The position numbers and the translations under genes were made by a program. A stretch of 64,000 nt of DNA from Actinotalea lenta (lineage in GTDB: Bacteria > Actinomycetota > Actinomycetes > Actinomycetales > Cellulomonadaceae), in NCBI RefSeq assembly GCF_030586465.1, contig NZ_JAUQYP010000001.1, forward strand, positions 186,001 through 250,000, in the 5' to 3' direction. Below are positions 1 to 6,920 of this stretch, one piece after another. Below the pieces are notes generated by a model. It did no database searches. It was not told the origin of the DNA and saw only the letters and a program-made list of their open reading frames with translations. The stretch's first letter is position 1, and each line of letters starts with the position of its first letter.

Positions 1-120
1 CCCACCGGGCTCGACCGTGCGAGGTGGCCGCCATACCCGGCGAAGGGTGCAGCGAATCCGTCGGATGGCGACGGTAGCGCTGCACTCCTGCGGCCCCAGG
101 CGGCGCAGGCGGCGCAGGCG

Positions 121-1224
121 TCAGAGGTGCACGTTCACCAGGACCGGCTCGGGCTCGAGCTCGACTCCGAACGCCTCGCGGACGCCGCCGCGGACCGTTC
201 GCGCGAGGGCCACGAGCTCCGCGGTCGAACCGCCGCCGCGGTGGGTCAGCGCGAGGGAGTGCTTGGTCGAGACCCCGACGGCGCCCGGCAGGCCGAAGCC
301 CTTCCCGAACCCGGCGTGCTCGATGAGCCATGCCGCACTGGTCTTGACCAGACCCGGGTCGATCTCGCCGAGGCTGGGTCCGGTCGTGCGCTCCGGGCGG
401 GCGGCCCGTACCGGGTAGCGCGGAGCCCCCTCGGGCAGCGCGTCGGCGACGTCGGCCGGGACCACGGGGTTGGTGAAGAACGAGCCGGCGCTCCAGGTGT
501 CGTGGTCGGTGGGGTCGATGACCATGCCCTTGCCGGAACGCAGCGCCAGGACGGCGTCGCGCACGTCGGTCATCGGGGCGCGCTCCCCCACCCGGACGCC
601 GAGTCGCGCCGCGAGCTCGGCATACCCGATCGGCGCGGACAGGGTGCCGAGCCGCAGCTGGAAGCCCACCTCGAGCACGACGTACCGGGGCGTAGGGCCC
701 CAGCCGTCCTCGCGCATCGAGCGCTTGAGCACCGAGGTGCGGTAGCCGAAGCCGAGCTCACCGGTCGCGAAGGTGCGGTGCCGGCCCTCGGCACGGTCCC
801 AGGTACGCACCGTCGAGACCACCCCGGCGACCTCCTGGCCGTACGCGCCGACGTTCTGCACGGGCGTCGCACCCGTCGAGCCCGGGATGCCCGCGAGCGC
901 CTCGACGCCCACCCAGCCCTCAGCCACGGCACGCTCGACCACGACCGACCACGGCGTGCCGGCCGGCACGGTCGCGCTGGCGCCGCCACAGCTGTCGACC
1001 GCGTCCACGTGCACGCCCGAGCGCACGTCGTGCACGACCAACCCGGGGAAGCCCTCGTCGGCGACCACCAGGTTCGACCCGCCGCCCAGGACCAGTACGG
1101 GCTCCCCGGCCGCGTCGGCCGTCCGGACCGCATCGACCAGCGCGTCGGCGGAGTCGACCTCGAGGTACCGGCCGGCGGGACCGCCCAGGTGCAGGGTCGT
1201 CAGGTCGGCGAGCAGGGGTTGCAC
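121..1224 (-). CDS. murB: UDP-N-acetylmuramate dehydrogenase (MurB)
   Basis: MurB reduces UDP-GlcNAc-enolpyruvate to UDP-MurNAc with NADPH and FAD, the second committed cytoplasmic step of peptidoglycan precursor synthesis. The 367-residue protein shows the FAD-binding GGGSNLVVADEG segment near residue 48, the IPGSTGATPVQNVGAYGQEV segment near residue 112, the active-site serine region AGSFFTNPVV and a C-terminal LEPEPVLV with the usual glutamate. The length fits the actinobacterial type I family. The GTG start at 1224 lies 6 nt behind TAGGGT on the minus strand (1236-1231), a likely -10 box, so the transcript is probably leaderless. The gene is separate from the upstream MFS gene by 24 nt. 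Confidence 0.96.
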   Translation of the reverse strand: MQPLLADLTTLHLGGPAGRYLEVDSADALVDAVRTADAAGEPVLVLGGGSNLVVADEGFPGLVVHDVRSGVHVDAVDSCGGASATVPAGTPWSVVVERAVAEGWVGVEALAGIPGSTGATPVQNVGAYGQEVAGVVSTVRTWDRAEGRHRTFATGELGFGYRTSVLKRSMREDGWGPTPRYVVLEVGFQLRLGTLSAPIGYAELAARLGVRVGERAPMTDVRDAVLALRSGKGMVIDPTDHDTWSAGSFFTNPVVPADVADALPEGAPRYPVRAARPERTTGPSLGEIDPGLVKTSAAWLIEHAGFGKGFGLPGAVGVSTKHSLALTHRGGGSTAELVALARTVRGGVREAFGVELEPEPVLVNVHL

Positions 1225-1248
1225 GCCGTCACCCTACGCGCGGCCGGG

Positions 1249-2469
1249 TCAGCGAGCGCCGCCGGCGGCCGTCGGCAGCGGCCTGGCGGCTGGGATCACC
1301 AGCAGGCCCACGAGCACCGGGACCGTCACCGCGAGGAGGGCGTGCCGGTAGCCGACCGCGCCGGCCAGCAGCCCGAGCAGCGGCGGACCGGCGAGGAAGG
1401 CGCTGTAGCCGATGGTGGCGACCACGGCCACCCGCGCGGGCGCGCGCCGCGGGTCGTCCGACGCCGCGCTCATCCCCACCGGGAAGCCGAGCGCTGCCCC
1501 CATCCCCCACAGGGCGACGCCGACCGCCGCGAGCCACAATGCCGGAGCGAGGCCGAACAGCAGCAGCCCCACCAGGGACAGGGCGGCGACGATGCGCAGC
1601 ACGACGACTCGGCCGTACCGGTCCAGCAGACCGGTGCCGAGCAGCCGCATCGCCGTCATCGCGGTCACGAAGAGCCCGAAGCCGAGCGCACCGACGTCGT
1701 TGCCCACGTCGAAGCCGTCCACCACCGCAAGGCTCACCCAGTCGTTCGCCGAGCCCTCGGTGATCGCGGCCGCGAGCACGACCAGCCCGATGAGGACGGT
1801 GCGGGGCTCGAGCCACGCGCTGCGCGGGCGCCCGACCGCGTCGTCGGGGTGGGCCGCGTGCGTGCCGGCCGGCAGGAACCAGCGTGAGCACACCACGAGG
1901 GCGAGGTAGCCCAGGGGGAGCGCTATGCCCAGGTGTACGACGAGCGGCGCGTGCAGGCTCGCGGCCAGGGCGCCGATCCCGGCGCCGGCCATGGTCCCGA
2001 ACGAGAACCCCGCGTGGAACCGCGGCATGATCGCCCGGCCCAGGCGCTGCTCGACGGCGGCGCCCTCGAGGTTCATGGCGGCGTCCCACACGCCGGTGCC
2101 CATCCCCACGAGCACCAGGGCCGGGACCACCACCCAGATCCGGTGCGCGTCCACGGCCGCGGCAGCCACCAGCAGGCCGGTCCCGTTCACCGCCGCGAAG
2201 GACAGGATGGTGCGGGTCGCGCCGAGCCGCTGGACCACCACACCGGACAGCGGCATGGCGAGGAGCGCACCGGTGGACACCCCCAGCAGCAGGAGACCGA
2301 CCTGCTGCGGCTCCAGCCCGAGGGCGTCCCGCACCGCCGGGACGCGGGACGCGAAGCTCGCGAACGCGAAGCCGTTGAGCGCGAAGGTGACGAACACGGC
2401 CCACGCCGCGGCCTCGGGCGTCCCCCGGCCGGAGACCGCGGGCGGTGCCGTCTCGACGGGTCCTGTCAC
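1249..2469 (-). CDS. MFS transporter (YbjJ-like)
   Basis: A 406-residue major facilitator protein with about twelve hydrophobic segments. It carries the phrase TEGSANDWVSLAVVDGF in its second half, which resembles the conserved EGxxxDW region of YbjJ-type efflux permeases. The MFS loop 2-3 region reads GVVVQRLGATR. The ATG overlaps the stop of the upstream MFS gene by ATGA (2466-2469), so the two are translationally coupled. They are paralogs with similar layout (LxxWL/VPAVRDALGL near the N terminus, HAGFSFGT in the middle). The substrate cannot be read from sequence. The coupling to a LacI-controlled promoter suggests a sugar or sugar-like compound, but that is inference. Confidence 0.85.
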   Translation of the reverse strand: MTGPVETAPPAVSGRGTPEAAAWAVFVTFALNGFAFASFASRVPAVRDALGLEPQQVGLLLLGVSTGALLAMPLSGVVVQRLGATRTILSFAAVNGTGLLVAAAAVDAHRIWVVVPALVLVGMGTGVWDAAMNLEGAAVEQRLGRAIMPRFHAGFSFGTMAGAGIGALAASLHAPLVVHLGIALPLGYLALVVCSRWFLPAGTHAAHPDDAVGRPRSAWLEPRTVLIGLVVLAAAITEGSANDWVSLAVVDGFDVGNDVGALGFGLFVTAMTAMRLLGTGLLDRYGRVVVLRIVAALSLVGLLLFGLAPALWLAAVGVALWGMGAALGFPVGMSAASDDPRRAPARVAVVATIGYSAFLAGPPLLGLLAGAVGYRHALLAVTVPVLVGLLVIPAARPLPTAAGGAR

Positions 2470-3932
2470 GGTGCCGCCACCTCGGGCCGGACAGCAGGGG
2501 TCACGGCCGCGGCGGGCAGGTCGACCGCCTCGAGCACAGGCAGGTCGACCGCCTCGAGCGCGGGCACGGCCGCAGGGGCGCCGGACGGGGCGACGGCGGA
2601 GGCACGGTCGTCGGCGACGCGGCGCGACAGGAGCACGCCCACGATCATGACACCGCCGACCAGGAGCACGGCATGCCGGACGCCGGCGGCCTCCGCGGCC
2701 AGCCCGATCGCGGGCGGCGCGATGAGGTTCGCCGTCGAGGCGAATGCCGACGCGACCGCGACCCGGCCCGCGGCGCCGACACCGTCGCCGGTCACCGCAG
2801 CCATCCCGATCGGCACGACGAGCCCGGCACCCAGGCCCCAGGCGACGGCGCCGAGAACGGCGACCGGCAGCGTCGGGGACAGGGCGAAACCGACCAGCCC
2901 GGCCAGCGCGGTGGACGTGGACGCGAGCATCACGGGAGCCCTGCCGAACCGGTCGATCAGCCTGGTCCCGCTCACCCGGGCCGCAGTCATCGAGGCGACG
3001 AACGTCGCGAACACCAGGGCACCCACGGCTTCACGGGCCCGGAAGCCGTCGACCACGCCGATCGCGAGCCAGTTGTTCGCCGTGCCCTCGGACAGCCCGC
3101 CGGCCATCACGAGGACCCCGAGCACCAGGGTGCGGGGATCGCGCCAGGCCCGCAGCGCCTCGCGCATGCTCCCGCCCGGCGTGACGACGGCCCGGGTCTC
3201 CTGGGGGGCCATCGGCAGCACGGCCCCGGGGATGCTGCGCAGCCGCCAGACGAGCGCCACGACGGCGACGGCCGAGAACTGGACGACCAGGGGGACGCGT
3301 CCCCAGGCCGCGAGGGCACCGAGGCCCGAACCGAGCACCGACCCGATCGAGAACCCTGCGTGGAACTGCGGGACCACGGTGCGCCCCATCCGGCGCTCGA
3401 TCGCCACGGACTGCACGTTCAGCGGGACGTTCCCCAGCGCGAAGGACACACTCATCGCGACCACGCCCGCGCCCAGCACGACGACCGAGCCGACCTCGGG
3501 GCCGACCCCGAGGAGGACCGCCGCCACCGAGTACGTCCACGCGGCGACGACCATCGAGCGCCGGCTGCCCCACCGGGTGGCCAGCGCGCCGGCGCCCAGC
3601 ACCATGGTCAACGACCCGAGCGATCCGACCAGCAGCACCGTGCCCAGCTCGCCGGTGCTCAGGTGCAGCGACTCGCGCACCGTGGGCAGGCGCGCGAGCC
3701 AGGTCGACACCGTGAGCCCGAGCAGGAGGTAGAGGCCGAACAGGTGAGCCCGCGCGACGAGGGCGTCGGGCGCGTCGCCGGGTCGTCCACCCAGAGGCCG
3801 TCGGACCGGAGGTCGCCGGACGGGGGCCTGGCGGGGGATGCGGTCGCCGCGCACGGCGCGCCGCAGGTCGGTGCGCCGGGGTCGGTGACGCAGGTCGAGG
3901 AGTCGGGCGGGCAGGCGGGCAGGACGGTGCAC
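2466..3932 (-). CDS. MFS transporter, first gene of the LacI-facing pair
   Basis: A twelve-helix MFS protein paralogous to the next gene, with the matching segments WLARLPTVRESL, QFHAGFSIGSVLGSG and SEGTANNWLAIGVVDGF. The open frame runs to 4424, but everything upstream of 3932 is Arg/Pro-rich and would overlap the divergent LacI gene. I take the GTG at 3932 (488 residues). A GTG at 3854 (462 residues) is also possible, and neither has a good Shine-Dalgarno. The first hydrophobic helix begins well after either start. A perfect 14-bp palindrome lies 47 nt upstream of 3932, placing the gene under probable LacI control. Substrate unknown. Confidence 0.8.
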   Translation of the reverse strand: MHRPARLPARLLDLRHRPRRTDLRRAVRGDRIPRQAPVRRPPVRRPLGGRPGDAPDALVARAHLFGLYLLLGLTVSTWLARLPTVRESLHLSTGELGTVLLVGSLGSLTMVLGAGALATRWGSRRSMVVAAWTYSVAAVLLGVGPEVGSVVVLGAGVVAMSVSFALGNVPLNVQSVAIERRMGRTVVPQFHAGFSIGSVLGSGLGALAAWGRVPLVVQFSAVAVVALVWRLRSIPGAVLPMAPQETRAVVTPGGSMREALRAWRDPRTLVLGVLVMAGGLSEGTANNWLAIGVVDGFRAREAVGALVFATFVASMTAARVSGTRLIDRFGRAPVMLASTSTALAGLVGFALSPTLPVAVLGAVAWGLGAGLVVPIGMAAVTGDGVGAAGRVAVASAFASTANLIAPPAIGLAAEAAGVRHAVLLVGGVMIVGVLLSRRVADDRASAVAPSGAPAAVPALEAVDLPVLEAVDLPAAAVTPAVRPEVAAP

Positions 3933-3978
3933 GAGGGGCTCACAGCAGGAAGAGAGGGTGGCCTCGTCGACACCTTTG

Positions 3979-3992
3979 TCGAATCGATTCGA
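3979..3992. promoter_or_regulatory. LacI-type operator between MFS pair and lacI gene
   Basis: TCGAATCGATTCGA is a perfect 14-bp palindrome with the central CG typical of LacI-family operators. It sits between the divergent MFS and LacI genes. A second short inverted repeat, TCGACA-CCTT-TGTCGA (3967-3982), overlaps its left side. A TAGGCT box at 4016-4021 could be the -10 of the lacI gene. Autoregulation plus control of the MFS pair is inferred from position. Confidence 0.7.
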
Positions 3993-4060
3993 GGTTGCGA
4001 CACAAGTGTGCTCGGTAGGCTGCCGCCCGTCAACTGACTCCACGAGCCCAGGCAGGTGAG

Positions 4061-5119
4061 ATGACCGACCGCACCACCCTCGCGGACGTCGCCGCGGCGG
4101 CCGGGGTCTCGGTGTCCACGGCGTCCCTCGCCTTCTCCGGCGCGGGACCCATCTCCGCAGCGACCAAGGAACGCGTCCTGGCCGCCGCCACGGAGCTCGG
4201 CTACGCGGGGCCCAGCGCGCTGGGTCGCTCGCTGCGCTCCGGGCGCTCCGGGATCGTCGGGGTCGTGATCGGTGACCAGCTCCGGCGGTCGTTCCGCGAC
4301 CCCGTGTCGGTACGCGTCCTGGACGGCCTGGCCGGATCCCTGGGCCCGCGCGGGCTCGGAGTGCTGCTGGTGCCCGCCACCGGGGACGAGGACGACGAGA
4401 ACGACCCCTTGGTCGCGACGGCACCGCTCGATGCGGCGGTCCTGCTGTTCGGCGCGCGGCGCAGCTCCCCCATCCTCGGCGCGCTGCAGCACCGCGGCAT
4501 CCCCGTCGTGCTGGGCGAAGGGCCGACCGGGCTCGGCCTCCCGGTGGTCGGGGTGGCCGATCGGCAGGGCACGCGACTGCTCGCCGAGCACCTGCGGGAC
4601 CTGGGCCATGAGCGGATCGCCGTGGTCACGCTCCCGCTGGGCGGGGCGCGCCGGTGCGCGCCGGTGGATCCGACCCGGCTCGCGGAGATCGACTGCCCGC
4701 CGGCCGAGCACCGACTCGACGGGCTGCGCGACGCCGGGATCGAACCGGTGGCGGTCGTGGAGGCCGCCGCGTCCCTCGTCGAGGCCGGCACCGACGCGGG
4801 ACGTGTCCTGCTCGACGTCGCCGACCCGCCGACCGCCGTGATGACCCAGTCCGACCTGCTGGCGGCGGGCGTGATCATCGCTGCGCGTGAGCTGGGCCTG
4901 CGAGTGCCGGAGGACGTCTCGGTCGCGGGCTTCGACGGACTGGACCTGCCGTGGCTGGCCCCGGACGTGCTGACGTCGGTGTCTCAGCCGTTCGCCGCCA
5001 AGGGTCAGGCCGTCGCGGAGATGGTCACCGCGATCCTCGCGGGTGAGCAGCCGGCGGACGTCGAGCTCCCCGTCGAGCTCCGCCTCGGTACCACCACAGG
5101 CCCACCACCAGCTGCATGA
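4061..5119 (+). CDS. LacI family transcriptional regulator
   Basis: A 352-residue LacI/GalR repressor. The N-terminal helix-turn-helix reads TLADVAAAAGVSVSTASLAF, followed by the hinge helix ALGRSLRSGRSG and a periplasmic-binding-protein-like effector domain ending in a DVSVAGFDGLDLPWLAPDVLTSV segment. The ATG at 4061 has AGGTGAG directly upstream. It faces the coupled MFS genes across a palindromic operator and most likely represses them and itself. The effector is not predictable, though LacI members usually bind a sugar. The C-terminal tail is short and unremarkable. Confidence 0.92.
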   Translation: MTDRTTLADVAAAAGVSVSTASLAFSGAGPISAATKERVLAAATELGYAGPSALGRSLRSGRSGIVGVVIGDQLRRSFRDPVSVRVLDGLAGSLGPRGLGVLLVPATGDEDDENDPLVATAPLDAAVLLFGARRSSPILGALQHRGIPVVLGEGPTGLGLPVVGVADRQGTRLLAEHLRDLGHERIAVVTLPLGGARRCAPVDPTRLAEIDCPPAEHRLDGLRDAGIEPVAVVEAAASLVEAGTDAGRVLLDVADPPTAVMTQSDLLAAGVIIAARELGLRVPEDVSVAGFDGLDLPWLAPDVLTSVSQPFAAKGQAVAEMVTAILAGEQPADVELPVELRLGTTTGPPPAA

Positions 5120-5146
5120 CCCCGCCGCCCGGTGGTGATCACGGTG

Positions 5147-5563
5147 TCAGGGGGTGGGCAGGCTCACGAGGGCCTGGGCCTTGGCCAGGACCTTGACGCC
5201 GGCCGCCTCGACCACGAGGTCGACGCGGGCGGTGCCGGCGTCGACAGCACCCACGGTGGCCGTGATGGTCACGAGCGCGGCGCCGGGATCGGGCACCTCC
5301 ACGGGGCGCGTGAAGCGCACGCCGTACTCGAGCACGCGGCCCGGATCCCCCAGCCAGTCCACCACGACGTTGATCGCGACCCCCATGGTGAGCATGCCGT
5401 GCGCGATGACGCCGGGCAGGCCCACCTCGCGCGCGAGCCGCTCGTTCCAGTGGATGGGGTTGCGATCGCCGCTCGCGCCCGCGTAGTGCACGAGATCCGC
5501 ACGCGAGACCTCGACGGTGCGGATGCCGACCACCTGGCCGACCTCGACGGGCGTGCCGCTCAT
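5147..5563 (-). CDS. MaoC-type (R)-specific enoyl/hydroxyacyl dehydratase, HadB-like
   Basis: A 138-residue single hot-dog protein. It has the hydratase motif GDRNPIHW near residue 33 (catalytic Asp and His present), followed by GLPGVIAHGMLTMG, as in the catalytic HadB subunit. The ATG at 5563 overlaps the stop of the preceding hadA-like gene as ATGA. In mycobacteria, rpmG2-hadA-hadB-hadC encodes the FAS-II 3-hydroxyacyl-ACP dehydratase, and the gene order here is the same for rpmG-hadA-hadB. No hadC follows. Whether it acts in FAS-II or on another acyl thioester in this organism is open. Confidence 0.85.
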   Translation of the reverse strand: MSGTPVEVGQVVGIRTVEVSRADLVHYAGASGDRNPIHWNERLAREVGLPGVIAHGMLTMGVAINVVVDWLGDPGRVLEYGVRFTRPVEVPDPGAALVTITATVGAVDAGTARVDLVVEAAGVKVLAKAQALVSLPTP

Positions 5564-6009
5564 GTGCCGTCCCCCCGGACCGCGAGGGTGGAGACCACCG
5601 TGCTCACCGGCCGACCAGCACCGTCGACGAGCTCGCACCGGGTGGTGACCATCGCCAGGCCGGCGCGCTCGGTGATCGAGTCCACGTGCAGGACCGTCGT
5701 GATCTCGTCCCCCGCCACGATGGGACGGTGGTGGGTGAAGCGCTCTTCCGCGTGCACCACGCGGGAGAAGTCGATCCCCGCGGCCGGGTCGGCGATCAAC
5801 TGGGCCTCGGCGGCCTGCGCGATCACCACCGCGAAGGTCGGCGGCGCAACCACGTCGGCGTACCCGATCTGTCGGGCTGCTTCCGGGTCCCGATGGCTCG
5901 GGTGGGTCGCTCCGACGGCGGACGCGAAGTCCCGCACGTGCTCACGCCCCACCAGGTACGGCGCGGTGGGCGGGTAGGCGCGTCCGGCGTAGCCCGCGTC
6001 GATCGGCAT
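5560..6009 (-). CDS. MaoC-like dehydratase, HadA-like structural subunit
   Basis: A 149-residue hot-dog-fold protein starting at ATG 6009 (MPIDAGYAGR...). The region that aligns with the hydratase motif reads VGATHPSHRD and lacks the Asp-x4-His pair, as in mycobacterial HadA, which is the substrate-binding partner of catalytic HadB. Together with the overlapping hadB-like gene it probably forms a heterodimer. It lies 11 nt downstream of rpmG and is probably transcribed with it and the two tRNA genes. Upstream in-frame codons belong to the antisense-like extension and the rpmG region, so I rejected longer starts. Confidence 0.83.
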   Translation of the reverse strand: MPIDAGYAGRAYPPTAPYLVGREHVRDFASAVGATHPSHRDPEAARQIGYADVVAPPTFAVVIAQAAEAQLIADPAAGIDFSRVVHAEERFTHHRPIVAGDEITTVLHVDSITERAGLAMVTTRCELVDGAGRPVSTVVSTLAVRGDGT

Positions 6010-6020
6010 GGCCGATCCGG

Positions 6021-6191
6021 TCAGCGGGTCTCGCGGTGCGCGGTGTGCTTGCCGCAGCGCGGGCAGAACTTCGCCAGCTCGAGCCGGTCGGGGTCGTTCC
6101 GCCGGTTCTTCTTGGTGATGTAGTTCCGCTCCTTGCACTCGGTGCAGGCAAGCGTGATCTTCGGTCGGACGTCCTGAGTCTTGCTGGCCAC
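6021..6191 (-). CDS. rpmG: 50S ribosomal protein L33 (zinc-binding form)
   Basis: A 56-residue protein beginning with GTG at 6191, preceded by AGAGGTGA. It contains the L33 core [21 protein letters not shown] and two CxxC pairs (CTEC, CPRC) that mark the zinc-bound paralog rather than the zinc-free C-minus form. It sits directly after tRNA-Met and before hadA/hadB, the order seen around rpmG2 in mycobacteria. The ribosomal role is established for the family. Confidence 0.95.
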   Translation of the reverse strand: MASKTQDVRPKITLACTECKERNYITKKNRRNDPDRLELAKFCPRCGKHTAHRETR

Positions 6192-6243
6192 GATTCACCT
6201 CTGCTGTCGTGCGTCGGCCGGGCGCGACCGATCTTGTCCTGAG

Positions 6244-6320
6244 TGGTAGCGGGGGCGGGACTCGAACCCGCGACACCACGATTATGAGCCGTGTGCTCTA
6301 ACCACCTGAGCTACCCCGCC
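6244..6320 (-). tRNA. tRNA-Met (CAT), elongator type
   Basis: Cloverleaf on the minus strand with acceptor GGCGGGG pairing CCCCGCT, D-arm TAGCTCAGGTGGTTAGAGC, anticodon loop with CAT, and TTCGAGTC in the T arm. CCA is encoded (6244-6246). The first pair is G-U, not the mismatched C-A of the initiator, so this is an elongator Met tRNA; a lysidine-modified tRNA-Ile2 cannot be fully excluded from sequence alone. Confidence 0.93.
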
Positions 6321-6350
6321 ATTCCGGCACCCGCGCACAGGCACCGCCAG

Positions 6351-6423
6351 AGCCCCGAAAGGGAATCGAACCCTTGACCTTCTCCTTACCATGGAGACGC
6401 TCTGCCGACTGAGCTATCGGGGC
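6351..6423 (-). tRNA. tRNA-Thr (GGT)
   Basis: A 73-nt cloverleaf on the minus strand. Acceptor GCCCCGA pairs with TCGGGGC, the anticodon stem is TCTCC/GGAGA with loop ATGGTAA (anticodon GGT), and the T arm contains GGTTCGATTCC. CCA is not encoded. It lies 30 nt upstream of tRNA-Met, the conserved thrT-metT-rpmG order. Confidence 0.95.
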
Positions 6424-6477
6424 AGCGCAGGCCAGGGTACAGGAGCCTGAGCGGCGGGCGAAATTGCGCCCCCGCCC

Positions 6478-6855
6478 TCAGTCGTCGGCGAAGATCTCGA
6501 TCAGCTCGCCCACGCGATGCTCGCCCTCGGCCGGGTGGCGGAACTCCAGGTCCCCGTGCACGACGTAACGGTTGCGACGGCCGACCCGCTCCTTGGTGAC
6601 GTAGCCCGCCACCTCGAGATCATGCACGATGCTCGCGGCCGAGCGCTCGGTGATCCGGGCGCGTTCCGCGATGTCGCGAAGGCGCAGGTCCGGCTCCCGG
6701 GCGATGAGCAGGAGCACGCGGCCGTGCGAGGTCAGCAGCGTCCAGCCCTGCCCCTCGCGCCGGCTCGCGGGCACAGGCTCGGCGGCCGGCCGGGTCCCCT
6801 CCGACCGGCCCGGGCGACGACCCGCGACGGACACAGCTCCATGGTGCCCGATCAC
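6478..6855 (-). CDS. Winged helix-turn-helix regulator facing dabBA
   Basis: A 125-residue protein. After a disordered Arg-rich N terminus it has a compact winged helix: GRVLLLIAREPDLRLRDIAERARITERSAASIVHDLEVAGYVTKERVGRRNRYVV, in which the recognition helix and wing are clear. It resembles MarR/ArsR-type regulators without an obvious ligand domain. The start is GTG 6855; a later start would not affect the HTH. It is divergent from the dabBA fusion, and a 22-bp inverted repeat sits between them, so it probably controls that operon and itself. A TAAAAT box at 6889-6884 on the minus strand may be its -10. Confidence 0.8.
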   Translation of the reverse strand: MIGHHGAVSVAGRRPGRSEGTRPAAEPVPASRREGQGWTLLTSHGRVLLLIAREPDLRLRDIAERARITERSAASIVHDLEVAGYVTKERVGRRNRYVVHGDLEFRHPAEGEHRVGELIEIFADD

Positions 6856-6885
6856 GCCCCGCCCCGGCCCGTTCCGTGGGTCGAT

Positions 6886-6913
6886 TTTACAGGAAACTTA
6901 TTTCCTGTATCTT
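6886..6913 (+). promoter_or_regulatory. dabBA promoter with overlapping palindromic operator
   Basis: TTTACA (6886-6891) and TATCTT (6908-6913), 16 nt apart, form a good -35/-10 pair. Transcription would start about 7 nt after the -10, at the ATG at 6921, giving a leaderless mRNA. A perfect inverted repeat lies between them: arm TACAGGAAA (6888-6896), spacer CTTA, arm TTTCCTGTA (6901-6909). The arms cover the -35 and -10, so a bound regulator would block polymerase. The divergent winged-helix gene is the likely ligand. Confidence 0.75.
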
Positions 6914-6920
6914 CCCTCCT

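Noticed and set aside
1-120. A possible short gene before murB, with GGCGCAGGC tandem repeats
   Set aside because: Only about three copies of a 9-bp GC-rich repeat and no coding signal; nothing else could be supported in this stretch.
3933-4424. N-terminal extension of the second MFS gene up to 4424
   Set aside because: It is Arg/Pro-rich, covers the LacI operator and overlaps the LacI coding region on the other strand. MFS proteins begin close to their first helix.
6244-6320. Initiator tRNA-Met
   Set aside because: The first acceptor pair is G-U rather than the C-A mismatch of initiators.
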